Source: JAJACP01 sp964350245 | Lineage (GTDB): Bacteria; Chlamydiota; Chlamydiia; Chlamydiales; JAAKFR01 | DNA: 51,355 bases | Direction: 5' to 3' | NCBI GenBank assembly: GCA_964350245.1 | Contig: CAYGJC010000013.1 | Location: 1-51,355, forward strand | Shown: positions 24,199-32,433 of the stretch, in pieces | Layout of the letters: each line of letters begins with the position of its first letter | Numbering within the stretch: position 1 is the first letter of the stretch | Notes under the pieces: model-generated | Seen by the model: the letters and a program-made list of their open reading frames with translations, nothing else | What the model was told of the DNA's origin: nothing | Databases searched by the model: none | Program-made: the position numbers and the translations under genes

Positions 24199-25313
24199 GT
24201 GCCAATAAATTCTGCTGCTGGTCGGTAAGGATAACCACAATCATGTGCCACATGCTCATTGGTGACATGCCCTAAACAGACATTTAATCCTTCAAGCAAT
24301 CCAGGATCGTCCTGCATCGCTGCCTCGTACCCCTTATTTGCAATCTCCAGAACATAAGGAGCAATCGCGTTGGTCAATGCTTGTGTCGAAGTGCGCGCGC
24401 AGGCTCCGGGCATATTGGCTACACAATAATGCACCACATTGTGCACTTCATAAATCGGATCCGAATGGGTCGTTGGACGCGAGGTTTCAGAGCATCCTCC
24501 TTGGTCAATGGCGACATCGACAAAGACACTTCCCGGAGACATCGACTTAATCATCTCATCGGTAATGAGTTTAGGTGCCATTTTCCCGGGAATTAAGACC
24601 GCTCCTACGACCAAATCAGCCGTTTTTAAAGCCTCTTCAATGGAGACAGGAGTAGAGTAAATGGTCTTGAGCAGCGGCCCATAGAGATCGTCGAGCTCAC
24701 GTAAACGGGAAAGACGTCTTTCTAAAATCGTCACATCCGCTCCAAAGCCCATTGCCATACGCGCCACTTGCGTACCGACGATCCCTCCTCCAATGATAAT
24801 CACTTTGGCTGGGGGTACGCCGGGGACACCACCGAGAAGAAGCCCCTTACCACCATTGGCCATCTGAAGAGAGGTGGCTCCTGCTTGAATGGCGATACGG
24901 CCTGCCACTTCACTCATCGGGGTTAAAAGAGGCAAGCGCCCTTTAGGATCGGTCACAGTTTCAAAGGCGATGCCCACCACCTTGCGCTCAATTAAGTGCT
25001 TGAGTTGCTCCGGATCGGGAGCAAGATGGAGAAAGCAAAAGAGAATCTGACCTTTCCTGAGCAGAGGAAATTCAGATTTTTGCGGCTCTTTCACCTTCAC
25101 GATCATTTCTGCTTTTTTGTAGACCTCTTCAATAGAGGGAACGATTGTAGCACCGGCATGTTCATACATCTCATCGCTAAACCCGATCTTTTGCCCCGCG
25201 AGTGTTTGTACCAAAACAGTATGCCCTGCTTGGACAAGAAGACTAACGAGGCCAGGAGTGGCACCCAGGCGATATTCGTGATTTTTCAGCTCTTTGGGAA
25301 TTCCAATGATCAT
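24195..25313 (-). CDS. ald: Alanine dehydrogenase
   Basis: 372 aa, the standard length. NAD-dependent oxidative deamination of L-alanine to pyruvate and ammonia, or the reverse. N-terminal MIIGIPKELKNHEYRLGATP carries the substrate-binding Arg; MVKVKEP and FLHLAPD follow, and IIIGGGIVGTQVARMAMGFG is the Rossmann NAD loop. VDVAIDQGGCSETSRPTTH and CVANMPGACARTST close the active site. The ATG at 25313 has GGAG 7 bases upstream. It lies 40 bases after smc and is coupled to the Hsp70-like gene. With the GDH at 41 kb it points to amino-acid catabolism. Confidence 0.95.
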   Translation of the reverse strand: MIIGIPKELKNHEYRLGATPGLVSLLVQAGHTVLVQTLAGQKIGFSDEMYEHAGATIVPSIEEVYKKAEMIVKVKEPQKSEFPLLRKGQILFCFLHLAPDPEQLKHLIERKVVGIAFETVTDPKGRLPLLTPMSEVAGRIAIQAGATSLQMANGGKGLLLGGVPGVPPAKVIIIGGGIVGTQVARMAMGFGADVTILERRLSRLRELDDLYGPLLKTIYSTPVSIEEALKTADLVVGAVLIPGKMAPKLITDEMIKSMSPGSVFVDVAIDQGGCSETSRPTTHSDPIYEVHNVVHYCVANMPGACARTSTQALTNAIAPYVLEIANKGYEAAMQDDPGLLEGLNVCLGHVTNEHVAHDCGYPYRPAAEFIGT

Positions 25314-25353
25314 AAAAAGGCTCCATTTTTTATCGGCGGGGAGTGTAGCAGAT

Positions 25354-28300
25354 TTAGATTTTCTCGGCGAGAGCAGCTTTTTCAAACGAAAGAGACAGCA
25401 ACTTGGAAATGCCTTTTTCCTCCATTGACACACCCAGCAGAAGATCGGCAATTGACATCGTCTTTTTATTGTGGGTGACCACAATAAACTGTGTTTTATG
25501 GATGTATTGTTTTAAAACAGCAGTAAAACGGTCTATGTTGGTGTCGTCAAGAGGAGCATCCACTTCATCTAGAATACAAAAAGGGGCAGGTCGCACTTCA
25601 AAAATCGAAAAAAGAAGAGCAAGAGCGGTCAAGCACTTCTCTCCACCCGATAAAAGGGAAATGGACCGCATCTGTTTGCCTGGAGGCTTGGCCACAATCT
25701 CAATACCCGCTTCAAGCACATCAGGACTCTCTGTGAAGGTCAAATTTGCCTCGCCCCCATTAAAGAGAATGGCGAAATTTTTCTGAAAATTGGTTCGAAT
25801 CTGTTCAAATGTTTCCTTGAAAATCTTACGACTTTCCCCATCAAGGGTTTGAATGATTTTTTCTAAATCACTTTTCGATTCTTGTAAATCAACTAGTTGG
25901 CGGTCGAGCTCCTGAAAACGCTCAGCTTGACTTTGATACTCCTCAATGGCTGTCATATTCACTGCTCCGGCACGATCGAGAGAGACACGCAGTTGCCGCA
26001 CTTGTTTTTCGGTCTCTTCTACAGCTTCATCTAAAGCAAGCGTACAAGAGGGAAGCTCCTCAAGGGTCAGCTGATGCCGATCAAGCAGTTCCTGTTCAAT
26101 AGCCTTTCTTTGAGAAGTATCTTCGGCAACCGCAACTTCTAAGTGGTGTCGCTTTTTTTCCAAAGTGCCAAGGGCAGTTCGTTTCTCCGCCAGATTCTTT
26201 TCTAGCTCTTCGCGGGCTTCGCGCTCCTGTTCCAATTCATCATCGTAGGTGTGTGCTGTCCTCTCTAGGGCTGCCAGTTCTTCTTCCCGCTTTCGGCTCT
26301 CAGCAAGTCGCTGAACACTCGCGCTTTGCATTTCCTGAATCAAAACTTCCAGCTCTTGAACCTCTTGAGAAAGCCTCTTCAAGCGAGAAGCGCTCTCGCT
26401 TTCTCTATTTTGCAGACTTTTCATCTCTTGTGCATGCTGTTGCCACAGGCTCAATCCACTTTGGTAACGTGATTGAGCCTCTTGCCACAGCTGAAAGGTG
26501 TTTTGCATAGACTTTTCTTTTGTCTCAACACTCGCTTCCTGTTTTTTGAAAAGTTCAAGCAAGTGAGCACTCTTATCTTTTTGTTCCTCTAACAGGGCTG
26601 AGAGAGACTCCAAAACATGTATTTGACTCTCTTTTTCATTGAGAGCTTTTCGCTCCTCTTCGGCGCTCTTTAACTCCTGCTCCAGTTTTTCTAAATCAGC
26701 CAAAGAGCGTTGCAAAGAAAAGTTCTCCTGTACTAACATCATCTCTTGACGGCGCCGCTTTTCTGAGACACTATTGCCCGCCTCTTCGCACTCCTTTTGC
26801 GTTGTGAGAAGCATTTCGAGTTTTCTCTGCAGCCCACTCAGCGCATTTTTACACTGGGCTTTCCGCTCAAACAAAGCAGCAAGCTCCGCTTCACGCAAAA
26901 AGGGATTGCCCTCTTTGTGACTCGTATTAAAATGGAAAATGACACCTTTGTGATCAAGATAATACCCTGAACGAGTAACTGCCTCTTCTTTCACTTTTAA
27001 AGCTGCTTTTAGGTCTTCTACTAACCGTACATCCTTTAAAAACGTCTTTTGAGTCAGAAGCACCACCGAAAAGTCGGTTAAGCTCTCCTTCTCAGCATAG
27101 TCAAGAAGGCGTTTTAGGTCCTTTTGAGTCGATACAGCTAACGTTTGTGCATACATCTGTAGAGCAGGCATCATTTTTTCATCCGCATCCAACACTTCAA
27201 AAAGCCCGCGCACTGTATCTTTGAAAAGAGGCTCTTGCAAAATCCTTTTGGCACCACTAGAAAAGCCCTCACACGCTTCTTTCAGATGCAATAAAGCCTG
27301 CTCACGAGCGGTTAACTCGGTTAAGTCTTTGGCAGAGCTTTCCAAGCAGAGTTGCTGCTCTTTAAGCTCTTTTTGAATCTCTCCCAACTGCCTTCTAGAG
27401 GCCTCATCACTCTCTTTGAGTTGATCAATTTCTTGAGCGAGGGCTTTTACCTCTTTTTGCTTAGCTACACACTCACCTTTCAGCCGTTTTTTCTCCTCAC
27501 TTCTCTCTTCTATCGAAGTCGTGAGAGACTCCATCCGTTGCTGATTCGCGTGCAAACTGAGTCTCTTCTCTTGCAATGCATTTTGGTGCTTACTTTCCTG
27601 TTGAATGGAGTGGAGATGAGATTCTCGAGCTGCTTTCAACTCTTTTCTTAAGGCGCCGACCTCTTTTTCGCACTCTTGATAGTGCTCTTTTTCTTTTAAA
27701 AGAGCCTTCTCAAGAGAGTCTTTTCTGCTTTCTGCCTCAGCTAGGAGGTTTTTTTTCTTCTCAATCTCTTCTAGAAGAGAGCGTCGCTTGGACTCTGTCG
27801 AAATGCGTTCTTCTTTCAAACGAAGCACTTTTTGCTGAAACTCCGCCATGCGCTCTTTTTGCTGCTTGAGCTCAGCTTGGGTCACCTGAACTTGGGTTTC
27901 GGCTTTGTGAAAACGAAGCGCTTCAGCTTTGGCCTGCTCTTCTTTTTCTTTGAGTGCTCTTTTTGTTTTTTCAAGATGTACTTCAACAGCCACCAAGCGA
28001 TGATGCTTCTCTTTGATCTCTTCGCTCACTTGATGCAGAGTTTGCTCGAGCTCCTGATTCTTTTCAGCCAGCGTTCGCCATCTGGTCACCAGAAGCCCTT
28101 TTTCCAGCTTCTCTAAACGCTCTTTATTTTGCTGATAATTCTGTGCTTGAGCTGCCTGCTTTTTCAATAGCTTGGTCTGTTTCTCTACCTCGCCATGCAC
28201 ATCACTAAGTCGGTGGTAGTTCTCATTAACCTGATCGAGTTTTCTAAGTGTCTCTTTTTTTCGTTGAATAAACCGCCCAATTCCGGCCGCTTCATCAAAA

Positions 28301-28779
28301 ATGGCACGCCTATCACCCGGATTTAGGTGAATCACCTGATCCAACTTTCCTTGCTCGAAGATCGAAAAGGTGTTTTTGCCTATTCCTGAACCCAGAAAGA
28401 GATTCTGGATATCTTTTAGCCTCACCTGTTGCTTATTGATTAGGTATTCAGAGTCGCCATTGCGATAAAGACGACGCGTAATGGTGACCTCATCGTAGGC
28501 GATCGGTAGCTCACCGTTGATATCCGATAGAGTGACCGATACTTCTGCAAGATTCAGAGGTTTACGTGAGTCGGTTCCGGCAAACAGTACATCATACATC
28601 TTGTCGCCACGTAGAGATTTAGCCGACTGCTCACCCATCACCCAGCGAAAAGCATCCACAATATTGGATTTGCCACAGCCATTGGGGCCCACAATGCCCA
28701 CAATTTCACAATCAAAATCGATCGAGATTTTGTCAGCAAACGACTTAAATCCAATTATGGTCAGCTTTTTAAGTTTCAT
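25354..28779 (-). CDS. smc: SMC chromosome condensation/segregation ATPase
   Basis: 1141 aa. Head motifs at both ends: KLTIIGFKSFADKI and Walker A GPNGCGKSNIVDAFRWVMGE near the N-terminus; signature LLSGGEKCLTALALLFS and Walker B FCILDEVDAPLDD near the C-terminus. Between them are two long coiled coils and a hinge around the middle (ILQEPLFKDTVRGLFEVL onward). It organises chromosomes with ScpA and ScpB, which are not in the window. The ATG overlaps the ribH stop by 4 bases, an unusual coupling of riboflavin synthesis with chromosome maintenance. Confidence 0.96.
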   Translation of the reverse strand: MKLKKLTIIGFKSFADKISIDFDCEIVGIVGPNGCGKSNIVDAFRWVMGEQSAKSLRGDKMYDVLFAGTDSRKPLNLAEVSVTLSDINGELPIAYDEVTITRRLYRNGDSEYLINKQQVRLKDIQNLFLGSGIGKNTFSIFEQGKLDQVIHLNPGDRRAIFDEAAGIGRFIQRKKETLRKLDQVNENYHRLSDVHGEVEKQTKLLKKQAAQAQNYQQNKERLEKLEKGLLVTRWRTLAEKNQELEQTLHQVSEEIKEKHHRLVAVEVHLEKTKRALKEKEEQAKAEALRFHKAETQVQVTQAELKQQKERMAEFQQKVLRLKEERISTESKRRSLLEEIEKKKNLLAEAESRKDSLEKALLKEKEHYQECEKEVGALRKELKAARESHLHSIQQESKHQNALQEKRLSLHANQQRMESLTTSIEERSEEKKRLKGECVAKQKEVKALAQEIDQLKESDEASRRQLGEIQKELKEQQLCLESSAKDLTELTAREQALLHLKEACEGFSSGAKRILQEPLFKDTVRGLFEVLDADEKMMPALQMYAQTLAVSTQKDLKRLLDYAEKESLTDFSVVLLTQKTFLKDVRLVEDLKAALKVKEEAVTRSGYYLDHKGVIFHFNTSHKEGNPFLREAELAALFERKAQCKNALSGLQRKLEMLLTTQKECEEAGNSVSEKRRRQEMMLVQENFSLQRSLADLEKLEQELKSAEEERKALNEKESQIHVLESLSALLEEQKDKSAHLLELFKKQEASVETKEKSMQNTFQLWQEAQSRYQSGLSLWQQHAQEMKSLQNRESESASRLKRLSQEVQELEVLIQEMQSASVQRLAESRKREEELAALERTAHTYDDELEQEREAREELEKNLAEKRTALGTLEKKRHHLEVAVAEDTSQRKAIEQELLDRHQLTLEELPSCTLALDEAVEETEKQVRQLRVSLDRAGAVNMTAIEEYQSQAERFQELDRQLVDLQESKSDLEKIIQTLDGESRKIFKETFEQIRTNFQKNFAILFNGGEANLTFTESPDVLEAGIEIVAKPPGKQMRSISLLSGGEKCLTALALLFSIFEVRPAPFCILDEVDAPLDDTNIDRFTAVLKQYIHKTQFIVVTHNKKTMSIADLLLGVSMEEKGISKLLSLSFEKAALAEKI

Positions 28780-29252
28780 AGCTTTTTGAGAAGATTTACC
28801 ATTTCGATGGCTGAAAGAGCGCCATGATACCCACTGTTGCTCTCCTTTTCACCCGAGCGGGCCTGAGCTTGCTCAAGAGTCTCGGTTGTTAGAACAGAGA
28901 AAATAACCGGTGTATCGGTTGTCAAGGAGGCGTGTAAAATCCCCGACGCCGCCTGGCCGGCTACATGCTCAAAGTGGGCCGTTTCTCCCCGAATCACGGC
29001 GCCCAAGCAAATCACGGCATCATACAGCTGCGATTCAGCTAGTTTCTTGGCCACAAGAGGGAGCTCAAAAGCACCCGGCACCCAAATCACAGAGATCCGA
29101 CTCTCATCCACACCATGTTCTTGGAGCCCTTGCTTAGCCCCTTCGAGTAGACGGCTCGTAATCGGCTGGTTGAAGCGAGCCACAACAAGAGCGTAGCGAT
29201 GTCCATCCGTTGTTAAGTCAATAGCGTCATAGTGCCGATCAACTGTTTGCAT
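28776..29252 (-). CDS. ribH: RibH, 6,7-dimethyl-8-ribityllumazine synthase
   Basis: 158 aa. Penultimate riboflavin step, joining the ribityl pyrimidine with dihydroxybutanone phosphate. Visible motifs are VVARFNQPITSRLLEGA, VPGAFELPLVAKKL, CLGAVIRGETAHFEHV with its catalytic His, and PVIFSVLTTETLEQA. It overlaps ribBA by 14 bases and smc by 4. The ribBA–ribH order matches Chlamydia. Confidence 0.95.
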   Translation of the reverse strand: MQTVDRHYDAIDLTTDGHRYALVVARFNQPITSRLLEGAKQGLQEHGVDESRISVIWVPGAFELPLVAKKLAESQLYDAVICLGAVIRGETAHFEHVAGQAASGILHASLTTDTPVIFSVLTTETLEQAQARSGEKESNSGYHGALSAIEMVNLLKKL

Positions 29253-30459
29253 GCGTCATTTCCTCAACATCAAACTGATGGCCCATTTTTTCCTGCTTGG
29301 TCTTTAAGTACCTTCTATTTTCATCGGTTAACTGAGGCAGCAGGGAGACCCGCTCCGTTATCATGAGTCCATACCCACTCAAGCCTCCATACTTAGTCGG
29401 ATTATTCGTAAGAAGACGAATGGTGGAAAGACCCAAATCAGCTAAAATCTGCGCGCCGATCCCATATTCGCGCGAATCGACTGGCAATCCCAGTTTCTCA
29501 TTCGCTTCCACTGTGTCCAATCCCTCGTCTTGCAGAGTGTAAGCACGCAGCTTATGTCCCAGGCCAATGCCACGCCCCTCTTGTCCACGGAGGTAAACGA
29601 CAACACCTTTCCCTTCGTGGGCAATTTGAGCCAAGGCTTGTTGGAGCTGCGCGCCACAGTCACACCGCGCTGAGCCGAAAATATCACCCGTCAAACACTC
29701 TGAGTGAACCCGCACCAGCACATCTTTTTCTCCCGCTACATCGCCCTTTACCAAAGCTAAGTGCTGCACGCCGTCTAAGGTGGACTCATAGGCACAAGCT
29801 GTGAATTCACCATAAGGTGTGGGCAAACGGGCTTTTGAAACGCACGTCACCAGTTTTTCACGTTGCCGTCTAAAACGGATCAAATCGGCAATGGAAACTA
29901 AGGGAATCTCATGCTCCGCTGCAAAGACTTCGAGATCCGGCATACGAGCCATGGAGTAATCAGGTTTAACCACTTCACACAAAACACCCACCGACTCCAA
30001 TCCCGCCAGGCGCATTAAATCAACAGCGGCCTCAGTATGACCCGCTCTTTTTAAAACCCCTCCTTCGCGTGCCTTCAGTGGAAAGATATGTCCCGGTCTA
30101 CGAAAATCCTGCGCAACACATTCCGGATCAGCTAGAGCTGCCACCGTCTTTGCGCGGTCTGCAGCCGAGATCCCCGTTGTGGTCCCTTCAAGCAGATCTA
30201 CGGAAACAGTAAAGGCCGTGCGATGCGATTCGGTATTATGGTACACCATCAGGGGCATCTGAAGTTGCTCCAGGCGCTCCGAGAGCATCGGAACACAAAT
30301 CACTCCACTTGTATGCCTTAAAAGGAACTCCATTTTTTCCGAGGTCATTTTCTCCGCAGCGAGGATGAGGTCTCCCTCATTCTCGCGGTCGGCGTCATCG
30401 GTCACGATGACAAATTCACCATTAGCAAGCGCTTCAAGAGCTTTTTCGATTGTATCCAT
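29239..30459 (-). CDS. ribBA: RibBA, bifunctional DHBP synthase / GTP cyclohydrolase II
   Basis: 406 aa fusion providing both precursors of riboflavin. Residues 1–200 are DHBP synthase (VIVTDDADRENEGDLILAAE, HTSGVICVPM, RPGHIFPLKAREGGVLKRAG, HTEAAVDLMRLAG). Residues about 205–400 are GTP cyclohydrolase II with the zinc Cys set (HSECLTGDIFGSARCDCGAQ) and YLRGQEGRGIGLGHK. The ATG at 30459 has no Shine-Dalgarno and lies only 9 bases after a good -10 box, so the mRNA may be leaderless. No FMN riboswitch sequence was recognised upstream. Confidence 0.96.
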   Translation of the reverse strand: MDTIEKALEALANGEFVIVTDDADRENEGDLILAAEKMTSEKMEFLLRHTSGVICVPMLSERLEQLQMPLMVYHNTESHRTAFTVSVDLLEGTTTGISAADRAKTVAALADPECVAQDFRRPGHIFPLKAREGGVLKRAGHTEAAVDLMRLAGLESVGVLCEVVKPDYSMARMPDLEVFAAEHEIPLVSIADLIRFRRQREKLVTCVSKARLPTPYGEFTACAYESTLDGVQHLALVKGDVAGEKDVLVRVHSECLTGDIFGSARCDCGAQLQQALAQIAHEGKGVVVYLRGQEGRGIGLGHKLRAYTLQDEGLDTVEANEKLGLPVDSREYGIGAQILADLGLSTIRLLTNNPTKYGGLSGYGLMITERVSLLPQLTDENRRYLKTKQEKMGHQFDVEEMTHANS

Positions 30460-30468
30460 AAGGGGGTA

Positions 30469-30497
30469 ATCATAGTCTAAATCCTTGAATTTCTCAA
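30469..30497 (-). promoter_or_regulatory. σ70-type promoter of ribBA, probably leaderless
   Basis: On the minus strand TTGAGA (30497–30492), a 17-base spacer and TATGAT (30474–30469). Transcription would begin near 30462, within a few bases of the ATG at 30459. The sequence between is pyrimidine-rich with no ribosome site. Confidence 0.6.
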
Positions 30498-30607
30498 ATG
30501 AAAAGGGGGCTTTAGCTATTCGTTACTATTTCAGACACAATATTTTGAAATAAAAAGACATAGACAAAGAAAGTGTCGAGACTATTTCTGATTAATCTCT
30601 TGCCTGC

Positions 30608-30613
30608 TATACT
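30608..30613 (+). promoter_or_regulatory. -10 box of the CVIQ-protein gene
   Basis: TATACT, five of six consensus bases, 22 bases before AAGGAG and 32 bases before the ATG at 30646. The -35 is weak (TTCTGA at 16 bases). Confidence 0.45.
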
Positions 30614-30645
30614 TTTTGAGCAATCCAGTCGACAAGGAGAAAAAA

Positions 30646-31224
30646 ATGTCTTTACATCCCGTTCAAGGAGGAGCGGCAGGAGCCGCAGAAACAGCTCCGG
30701 CTAACCCCAGCAAAAGAGAAATAGAATTATTTTGGGAGGGGATCGCCGCTGCCGCAATTGAAGAAATTGGCCGCCAATTTTGGCAGAAACCTTACCACAA
30801 AATCTGTCATGAGAGCGAGGTATACGATGGTGAAAATGATCAACATAGCTTTATGTTCTATCCGGATGTGAGTCCCCAGTACTTTCCAGGCAAGAAGCAG
30901 GAACCCGGTGCTGCCTTTAACCTAACAAAAATACAGCACTTTGTTCAAAACGAACTACCCCGACAAGCCCCTCCCTCTGACGACGAGCGCAAATTAATGC
31001 AAAAAACGGCCAAAGTCGCGACTGCTATTATTAAAAACAACCTTCATCCTGATGACACTCTAAAAGGTGCTTTTGCATGCAAGGCGTTGTTGAAAGCAGA
31101 AGGTGTTAAGCATCTAGGCAATTCCGTCTACTTCCAGTATCTGGCTCTTGGAATCATTCGTCAGGAACGTGCTCAGGAGCCCGCCGTTTATTTTGAGACG
31201 AGCAGCGGATGTGTCATTCAATGA
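30646..31224 (+). CDS. Unknown accessory protein ending in CaaX box CVIQ
   Basis: 192 aa. The ATG at 30646 follows AAGGAG; a TTG at 30616 would add ten unlikely residues. No family recognised. The N-terminus is Gly/Ala/Pro-rich (MSLHPVQGGAAGAAETAP), like the GTPase-block proteins. The centre is mixed helical with several aromatic residues (SFMFYPDVSPQYFPGKK). It ends SSGCVIQ: Cys, Val, Ile, Gln, a textbook farnesylation signal. I read the codons TGT GTC ATT CAA TGA at 31210–31224. It has its own promoter and sits, with the next gene, between ribBA and ribD, which are adjacent in Chlamydia (from memory). Confidence 0.72.
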   Translation: MSLHPVQGGAAGAAETAPANPSKREIELFWEGIAAAAIEEIGRQFWQKPYHKICHESEVYDGENDQHSFMFYPDVSPQYFPGKKQEPGAAFNLTKIQHFVQNELPRQAPPSDDERKLMQKTAKVATAIIKNNLHPDDTLKGAFACKALLKAEGVKHLGNSVYFQYLALGIIRQERAQEPAVYFETSSGCVIQ

Positions 31225-31359
31225 ACCCATCCCAAAAGTAGGCCTGCAATGGACCGTGTTAGATTGTCGTGAGCCTCGTAAAGCGTAAGCGTGACCGCGA
31301 GGAGGACAATAGTGGAAACACTTAACCTACAGCAACTAATTATTAGAAGATGCTTACTT

Positions 31360-32433
31360 ATGAAAAAAACGATTATTAAACTAATAACAGCTTCACTAGT
31401 TATTAGTGCCACTCTCTTTGCGCTCCCTACTGATGAGGTCTATATTGAAAGAGTTTTAACAGGTCTCCGCTTCCATAGAGATCTCAACAGGATGCCAGGA
31501 TTTAGTGATCTTGTGCGTTTCCCCGAGCTACACTGGCACATCAAGGAAATGGGTGGAGAGCATCTGACGGAAGAAAAACTGACTCAAATGACTCCCCTAT
31601 TCAAGGAGTTGATTCAAAAAGAGAGAGAGCTGAGCGGCACGCACTATCAAGTCATTACAGCACAAGATGCTCACTTTCTTGCCTACCAAATTATTTTAAA
31701 GGAGCTATACCGGGCCCTCTATAAAGAGGATTTTCAAGCTTTTGAATTTATAAGGCCCTACCGCGATCCTGAGCTCGCCTCCCATTTGGAGCAGTTCCTT
31801 AGTGACCACTCTGACTTGGTTGAAATCGGCAAGATTTACTCGACTGAAGAGGAGTTAGATGAAGAGGTGTATGAAGAGTATAAAGCGACAAAGGAGAGTG
31901 ACTCATTGCCGACAATCAGGCGTCAGCTCATTTCAGCCAGTTTAACCTTGGAGACGTGGTCGCCGTTCGATTCAGCTTTACATGTTTTGGCTCATGGGGC
32001 AGGGATGTGCCAAAAAGCGGAAAACGAAATCTTAAAAGAGCTTCTTACGCACGCCTTTGCTTTAGAGGGGTTAGAAGGAGAGTCGATCGAAGCTTGTCTG
32101 GAGACTCTCATTGACCGGGCACCTCGTTCAAGAGAAGGGGTTGTTCTCCAGATTTTTATCCCGAAAAAGGAGGTGTCACGACTCACGTTTGTGGCCCATC
32201 CGGGTGGTTTTGTAAAAGAGAATGAGACAGAAGCGATCCATACGTATTTTGGCGAGCATGAAAAAGAGCGCGACTCAGAGGTTTTCGATTCGATGCAAAA
32301 TGATCAGGTGCGTCTTCTGGCAGGCCTTCTTAAACCTGAAAACGTCCAGATTTTTCGCTACACCACAGTTGAGCAAGAGGTCATTCAGGATTATACCGAT
32401 CTGGTACGTTCAGCTATTAGGGCGGAAATCTAG
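31360..32433 (+). CDS. Exported protein of unknown function
   Basis: 357 aa from the ATG at 31360. A clear signal peptide (MKKTIIKLITASLVISATLFA, cleavage about residue 22) precedes an acidic, helical mature protein with no recognised family. No transmembrane segment follows and there is no lipobox Cys, so it is periplasmic or secreted. A longer frame from 31291 would bury the signal peptide. The 3' end overlaps ribD by 24 bases, converging. It has few cysteines, unlike the autotransporters. Confidence 0.65.
   Translation: MKKTIIKLITASLVISATLFALPTDEVYIERVLTGLRFHRDLNRMPGFSDLVRFPELHWHIKEMGGEHLTEEKLTQMTPLFKELIQKERELSGTHYQVITAQDAHFLAYQIILKELYRALYKEDFQAFEFIRPYRDPELASHLEQFLSDHSDLVEIGKIYSTEEELDEEVYEEYKATKESDSLPTIRRQLISASLTLETWSPFDSALHVLAHGAGMCQKAENEILKELLTHAFALEGLEGESIEACLETLIDRAPRSREGVVLQIFIPKKEVSRLTFVAHPGGFVKENETEAIHTYFGEHEKERDSEVFDSMQNDQVRLLAGLLKPENVQIFRYTTVEQEVIQDYTDLVRSAIRAEI
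31381..31406. repeat. Inverted repeat inside the signal-peptide codons
   Basis: CTAATAAC (31381–31388) and GTTATTAG (31399–31406) are exact reverse complements separated by 10 bases, a short distance after the ATG at 31360. CTAATTATTAG-like sequence also precedes the ATG. The RNA could fold over the start region. Confidence 0.4.

Noticed and set aside
30460..30645. FMN riboswitch (RFN element) upstream of ribBA
   Set aside because: The conserved RFN blocks were not recognised, and the likely transcription start sits at the ATG, leaving no leader.
31218..31412. Minus-strand 64-aa hydrophobic frame over the signal-peptide gene
   Set aside because: It mirrors the hydrophobic signal-peptide codons on the other strand and has no ribosome site; the plus-strand gene explains it.
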